Below, one piece after another: positions 59,280 through 62,034 of a stretch of 62,034 nt of DNA. The notes under the pieces were generated by a model. It was not told where the DNA came from, did not search any database, and saw nothing but the letters and a program-made list of their open reading frames with translations. The translations under genes and the position numbers were made by a program. The DNA comes from Saccharothrix sp. ALI-22-I. Lineage in GTDB: Bacteria; Actinomycetota; Actinomycetes; Mycobacteriales; Pseudonocardiaceae. The DNA is taken from contig NZ_MTQP01000035.1 in assembly GCF_001984175.1 (NCBI RefSeq), positions 1 to 62,034 of the forward strand, written 5' to 3'. How positions within the stretch are numbered: position 1 is the first letter of the stretch; every line of letters starts with the position of its first letter.

Positions 59280-60962
59280 ATGGTCCCCCCGACGACGACG
59301 CCTCAGCGCACCAAGCAGCGCCGAGGTGAGGGGCAGTGGGCGCTGGGCTACCGCGAGCCGCTGAACCCGAACGAGCGGAGCAAGAAAGACGACAACCCGC
59401 TCAACGTCCGGGCGCGGATCGAGAACATCTACGCCCACGGTGGCTTCGACTCGATCGACCCGGCCGACCTGCGCGGCCGTTTCCGCTGGTACGGGCTCTA
59501 CACCCAGCGCAAGCCCGGTATCGACGGCGGTCGCACCGCGACGTTGGAGCCGGAGGAGCTGGACGACGAGTACTTCATGCTCCGCGTCCGCATCGACGGC
59601 GGCAGGCTCACCACGCAGCAACTCGCGCTGCTCGGCGAGCTGTCCCAGACCTACGCGCGGGACACGGCCGACATCACCGACCGGCAGAACGTCCAGTACC
59701 ACTGGATCCGCATCGAGGACGTCCCGACGATCTGGCAGAAGCTGGAGGACGCGGGCCTGACCACGATGGAGGCCTGCGGCGACAGCCCGCGCGTGGTGCT
59801 CGGCTCGCCGGTGGCGGGCCTGGCCGAGGACGAGGTGATCGACGGCTCGCCCGCGATCGACGAGATCCTGCGCCGCTACATCGGCGACCCGCGCTTCTCG
59901 AACCTGCCGCGCAAGTTCAAGACGGCGATCTCGGGCCTGCCGGACGTGGCGCACGAGATCCACGACGTGGCGTTCGTGGGCGTGGACCACCCCGAACACG
60001 GCCCCGGCTTCGACCTGTGGGTCGGCGGCGGCCTGTCCACCAACCCGATGATCGGCAAGCGGCTGGGCGCGTGGGTGCCGCTGGACGAGGTGCCGGACGT
60101 GTGGGAGGGCGTGATCAGCGTCTTCCGCGACTACGGCTACCGCCGGTTGCGGCACCGCGCCCGGATCAAGTTCCTCGTCGCCGACTGGGGTCCCGAGAAG
60201 TTCCGCGAGATCCTGGAGAACGAGTACCTGAAGCGCAAGCTGGTCGACGGTCCCGCGCCGGAGACCCCCGCGGTCCCGCGCGACCACGTCGGCGTGCACA
60301 AGCAGAAGGACGGCAAGTACTACATCGGTGCCGCCCCCATCGCGGGCCGCGTGTCCGGTTCCACGCTGGTCGAGGTGGCCAAGGTGGTGGAGCGGGCGGG
60401 CTCCGGCCGGGTGCGGTTGACGCCGCAGCAGAAGCTGGTCGTGCTGGACGTGCCCGAGGCCGAGGTGAAGACCCTCCAGGCGGATCTGGCGAAGCTGGGC
60501 TTGCAGACCGAGCCGTCGCCGTGGCGGCGCGGTGTGATGGCGTGCACCGGCATCGAGTTCTGCAAACTCGCGATCGTCGAGACCAAGGCCCGCGCGGTGG
60601 ATCTGGTCTCCACGCTGGAGACGCGGCTGGCGGACATCGTGGACGGGGTCACCGAGCCGGTGTCCGTGCACATCAACGGCTGCCCGAACTCGTGCGCCCG
60701 CATCCAGACCGCGGACATCGGGCTCAAGGGCATGATCGTGACGGACGCGGACGGCCGGCAGGTCGAGGGCTTCCAGGTGCACCTGGGCGGCGGCCTCGGG
60801 TTGGACGCCGGGTTCGGCCGCAAGCTGCGCGGCCACAAGGTGACCGCCACCGAGCTGTCGGACTACGTCGAGCGCGTGGTGCGGAACTTCGTCGCCAAGC
60901 GCGAGGACGCCGAGCGCTTCCCCCAGTGGGTCGCGCGCGCCGACGAAGGTGATTTGAAATGA
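59280..60962 (+). CDS. sir: Ferredoxin-dependent assimilatory sulfite reductase
   Basis: A 560-residue enzyme reducing sulfite to sulfide with siroheme and a 4Fe-4S cluster. The cluster Cys are C422, C428 (MACTGIEFCKL) and C468, C472 (INGCPNSCAR). Y74 and C166 have the same spacing (92) as the Tyr-Cys crosslink of M. tuberculosis SirA (Y69-C161). FRFRWYGLYTQRKPG-like and TDRQNVQYHWIRIEDV are also typical. ATG 59280 after GGAGGACGAGG. Its stop overlaps the ATG of the 24-residue ORF. Confidence 0.95.
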   Translation: MVPPTTTPQRTKQRRGEGQWALGYREPLNPNERSKKDDNPLNVRARIENIYAHGGFDSIDPADLRGRFRWYGLYTQRKPGIDGGRTATLEPEELDDEYFMLRVRIDGGRLTTQQLALLGELSQTYARDTADITDRQNVQYHWIRIEDVPTIWQKLEDAGLTTMEACGDSPRVVLGSPVAGLAEDEVIDGSPAIDEILRRYIGDPRFSNLPRKFKTAISGLPDVAHEIHDVAFVGVDHPEHGPGFDLWVGGGLSTNPMIGKRLGAWVPLDEVPDVWEGVISVFRDYGYRRLRHRARIKFLVADWGPEKFREILENEYLKRKLVDGPAPETPAVPRDHVGVHKQKDGKYYIGAAPIAGRVSGSTLVEVAKVVERAGSGRVRLTPQQKLVVLDVPEAEVKTLQADLAKLGLQTEPSPWRRGVMACTGIEFCKLAIVETKARAVDLVSTLETRLADIVDGVTEPVSVHINGCPNSCARIQTADIGLKGMIVTDADGRQVEGFQVHLGGGLGLDAGFGRKLRGHKVTATELSDYVERVVRNFVAKREDAERFPQWVARADEGDLK

Positions 60963-61033
60963 GCGAGGTCGCGTCGGTCGGACGACCGACTTCCCCGGCG
61001 ACCGAGCCGCCGTCTCCGGAGGAGCGGCCATGA
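60959..61033 (+). CDS. 24-residue ORF bridging sir and the zinc-ribbon gene
   Basis: ATG 60959 overlaps the sir stop (ATGA) and its own TGA (61031-61033) overlaps the next ATG (61030). Sequence MSEVASVGRPTSPATEPPSP and EERP; Pro/Glu-rich, no domain. May be a real micro-protein or simply a coupling device that carries ribosomes between sir and the next gene. Confidence 0.45.
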   Translation: MSEVASVGRPTSPATEPPSPEERP

Positions 61034-61191
61034 ACACCGAGCGCGCTACTCCCTTCTACTGCCCCTACTGCGGCGACGAGGACCTCCGTCCGCAGGAGGA
61101 GCCCAGCTACTCGTGGCTGTGCGCCTCCTGCCGCCGCGTGTTCACCGTGAAGTTCGTTGGTCTCAACCTTCCTCAGGAGGTGCAGCGATGA
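61030..61191 (+). CDS. Small zinc-ribbon protein of the sulfur operon
   Basis: A 53-residue protein, ATG 61030. CPYCGDEDLRPQEEPSYSWL and CASCRRVFTVKFVG give two CxxC pairs, a zinc-ribbon. Similar small proteins follow sulfite reductase in actinobacteria. Its stop overlaps the cysH start (ATGA). Role unknown; may assist the reductase or act as an iron/zinc-site partner. Confidence 0.8.
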   Translation: MNTERATPFYCPYCGDEDLRPQEEPSYSWLCASCRRVFTVKFVGLNLPQEVQR

Positions 61192-61889
61192 CCGCCCCGA
61201 CCAGGGTCGAGGAACTGAAGGTGATCGCGGAGGCCGCTTCGGTCGAGCTGGCGCAGGCCAGTGCCGAAGAGGCGCTCTCGTGGACCGCCCGGACGTTCGG
61301 CGAGAGCTGGATCGTCGCGTCGAACATGCAGGACGCCGTGCTGATCGACCTGGCCACCAAGGTCAAGCCGGACGTGGACGTGCTGTTCCTGGAGACCGGC
61401 TACCACTTCGCCGAGACCATCGGCACGCGTGACGCGGTCGACCTGGTCTACCCCGGCGTGCACATCGTCAACGCCGCGGCCGAGCAGTCGGTGGCCGACC
61501 AGGAGGCCCAGTTCGGCCTGCTGAACAAGACCGACCCGAGCCGGTGCTGCAACCTGCGCAAGGTCATCCCGTTGCAGCGCACGCTGAAGAACTACGACGC
61601 GTGGGTCACCGGGGTGCGCCGGGTGGACGCGCCGACCCGCGCGAACACGCCGATCGTGCAGTGGGACGATCGCAACGGGCTGGTCAAGATCAACCCGATC
61701 GCGCCCTGGTCCGACGACGAGTTCCACGACTACATCGCGCAACACGGGATTCTGGAGAACCCGTTGGTGCAGGACGGTTATCCCTCCATCGGCTGCGCTC
61801 CGTGCACCGTGAAGCCACTGCCGGGCGCCGACCCGCGCAGCGGCCGGTGGGCGGGCCAGGCCAAGACCGAATGCGGGTTGCACGGATGA
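61188..61889 (+). CDS. cysH: Adenosine 5'-phosphosulfate reductase (CysH type)
   Basis: A 233-residue reductase producing sulfite from APS. The 4Fe-4S ligands are C120, C121 (SRCCNLRK) and C203, C206 (IGCAPCTVK), which mark the APS rather than PAPS form. The catalytic Cys is C231 in the C-terminal ECGLHG. ATG 61188 in ATGA overlap with the zinc-ribbon gene and its stop is in ATGA overlap with cysD. Confidence 0.94.
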   Translation: MTAPTRVEELKVIAEAASVELAQASAEEALSWTARTFGESWIVASNMQDAVLIDLATKVKPDVDVLFLETGYHFAETIGTRDAVDLVYPGVHIVNAAAEQSVADQEAQFGLLNKTDPSRCCNLRKVIPLQRTLKNYDAWVTGVRRVDAPTRANTPIVQWDDRNGLVKINPIAPWSDDEFHDYIAQHGILENPLVQDGYPSIGCAPCTVKPLPGADPRSGRWAGQAKTECGLHG

Positions 61890-62034
61890 CAGCGACACTG
61901 GACACGTTGGCGCGCCTGGAGTCGGAGGCGATCCACATCTTCCGCGAGGTGGCGGGTGAGTTCGACCGGCCGGTGATCCTGTTCTCCGGCGGCAAGGACT
62001 CCACCCTGCTGCTGCACCTGGCGGTGAAGGCGTT
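61886..62034 (+). CDS. cysD: Sulfate adenylyltransferase subunit 2 (3' end outside window)
   Basis: The first 49 codons are present. The PP-loop SGGKDS (in [18 protein letters not shown]) identifies the ATP sulfurylase small subunit, which starts sulfate assimilation by forming APS. ATG 61886 overlaps the cysH stop. cysN would be expected next. The gene continues past the window edge. Confidence 0.9.
   Translation, partial: MTATLDTLARLESEAIHIFREVAGEFDRPVILFSGGKDSTLLLHLAVKA

Overview
The window is high-GC actinobacterial DNA (GTG and TTG starts, strong third-position GC). It most resembles Pseudonocardiaceae of the Saccharothrix/Actinosynnema/Lentzea type. That placement is inferred from the gene set and from overall gene-order conservation with Mycobacterium tuberculosis (dnaG, dgt, glyS, smtB, furB/zur, uppS, recO, era, ybeY, phoH, dnaJ2, hrcA, hemW/hemN, sirA, cysH); no alignment was run.

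Layout. (1) 1-15.2 kb is the right half of a siphovirus-like prophage. It holds the end of an SU10-type major capsid gene, head-tail connectors, tail terminator, tail tube, a G/GT chaperone pair with a textbook -1 slippery site, tape measure, two tail-tip genes (one broken at a 13-C run), an endolysin/holin cassette and a large serine recombinase. The recombinase reading frame runs into the 3' end of a tRNA(CAU) gene. Two minus-strand cargo genes (a membrane protein and a secreted protein) sit inside it. (2) 15.2-28.9 kb is chromosomal: an MpaB-type oxygenase, tRNA-Asn, a methyltransferase under a probable TetR-type operator, dnaG, an ECF41 sigma factor with its carboxymuconolactone decarboxylase partner, a Uma2 protein, a serpin, dGTPase, lipoproteins, peptidase E and a beta-lactamase-fold lipoprotein. 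(3) 28.9-29.65 kb is a graveyard of helicase and methyltransferase fragments, probably a decayed defence locus. (4) 29.65-36.6 kb holds a SulP transporter plus carbonic anhydrase pair, a DUF1772/AraC divergent pair, glyS and a TPR protein. (5) 36.6-43.1 kb is the SmtB-Zur zinc-regulation operon with a two-gene permease module, then a 941-residue macro-domain/KAP NTPase membrane protein. Two copies of an intergenic repeat lie at 36.67 and 40.15 kb. (6) 43.1-58.99 kb is the conserved era-recO-uppS and phoH-ybeY-corC blocks, hrcA-dnaJ-rsmE and hemW, interrupted by a triplicated SnoaL-like cluster and small accessory genes. (7) 59.0-62.03 kb is the assimilatory sulfur operon: a cysteine-type leader peptide, sulfite reductase, two tiny ORFs linked by ATGA overlaps, cysH and the start of cysD.

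How the genes work together. The prophage genes follow the usual head, connector, tail, lysis, integration order and appear to be one late operon read on the plus strand, with strong hairpin terminators after the tail and lysis modules. The chromosomal minus-strand blocks are housekeeping (replication primase, rRNA processing and modification, chaperones, lipid carrier synthesis). The most notable non-housekeeping items are the macro-KAP protein, the decayed defence remnants, the sulfur leader peptide with its overlapping micro-ORFs, and the prophage integration geometry.
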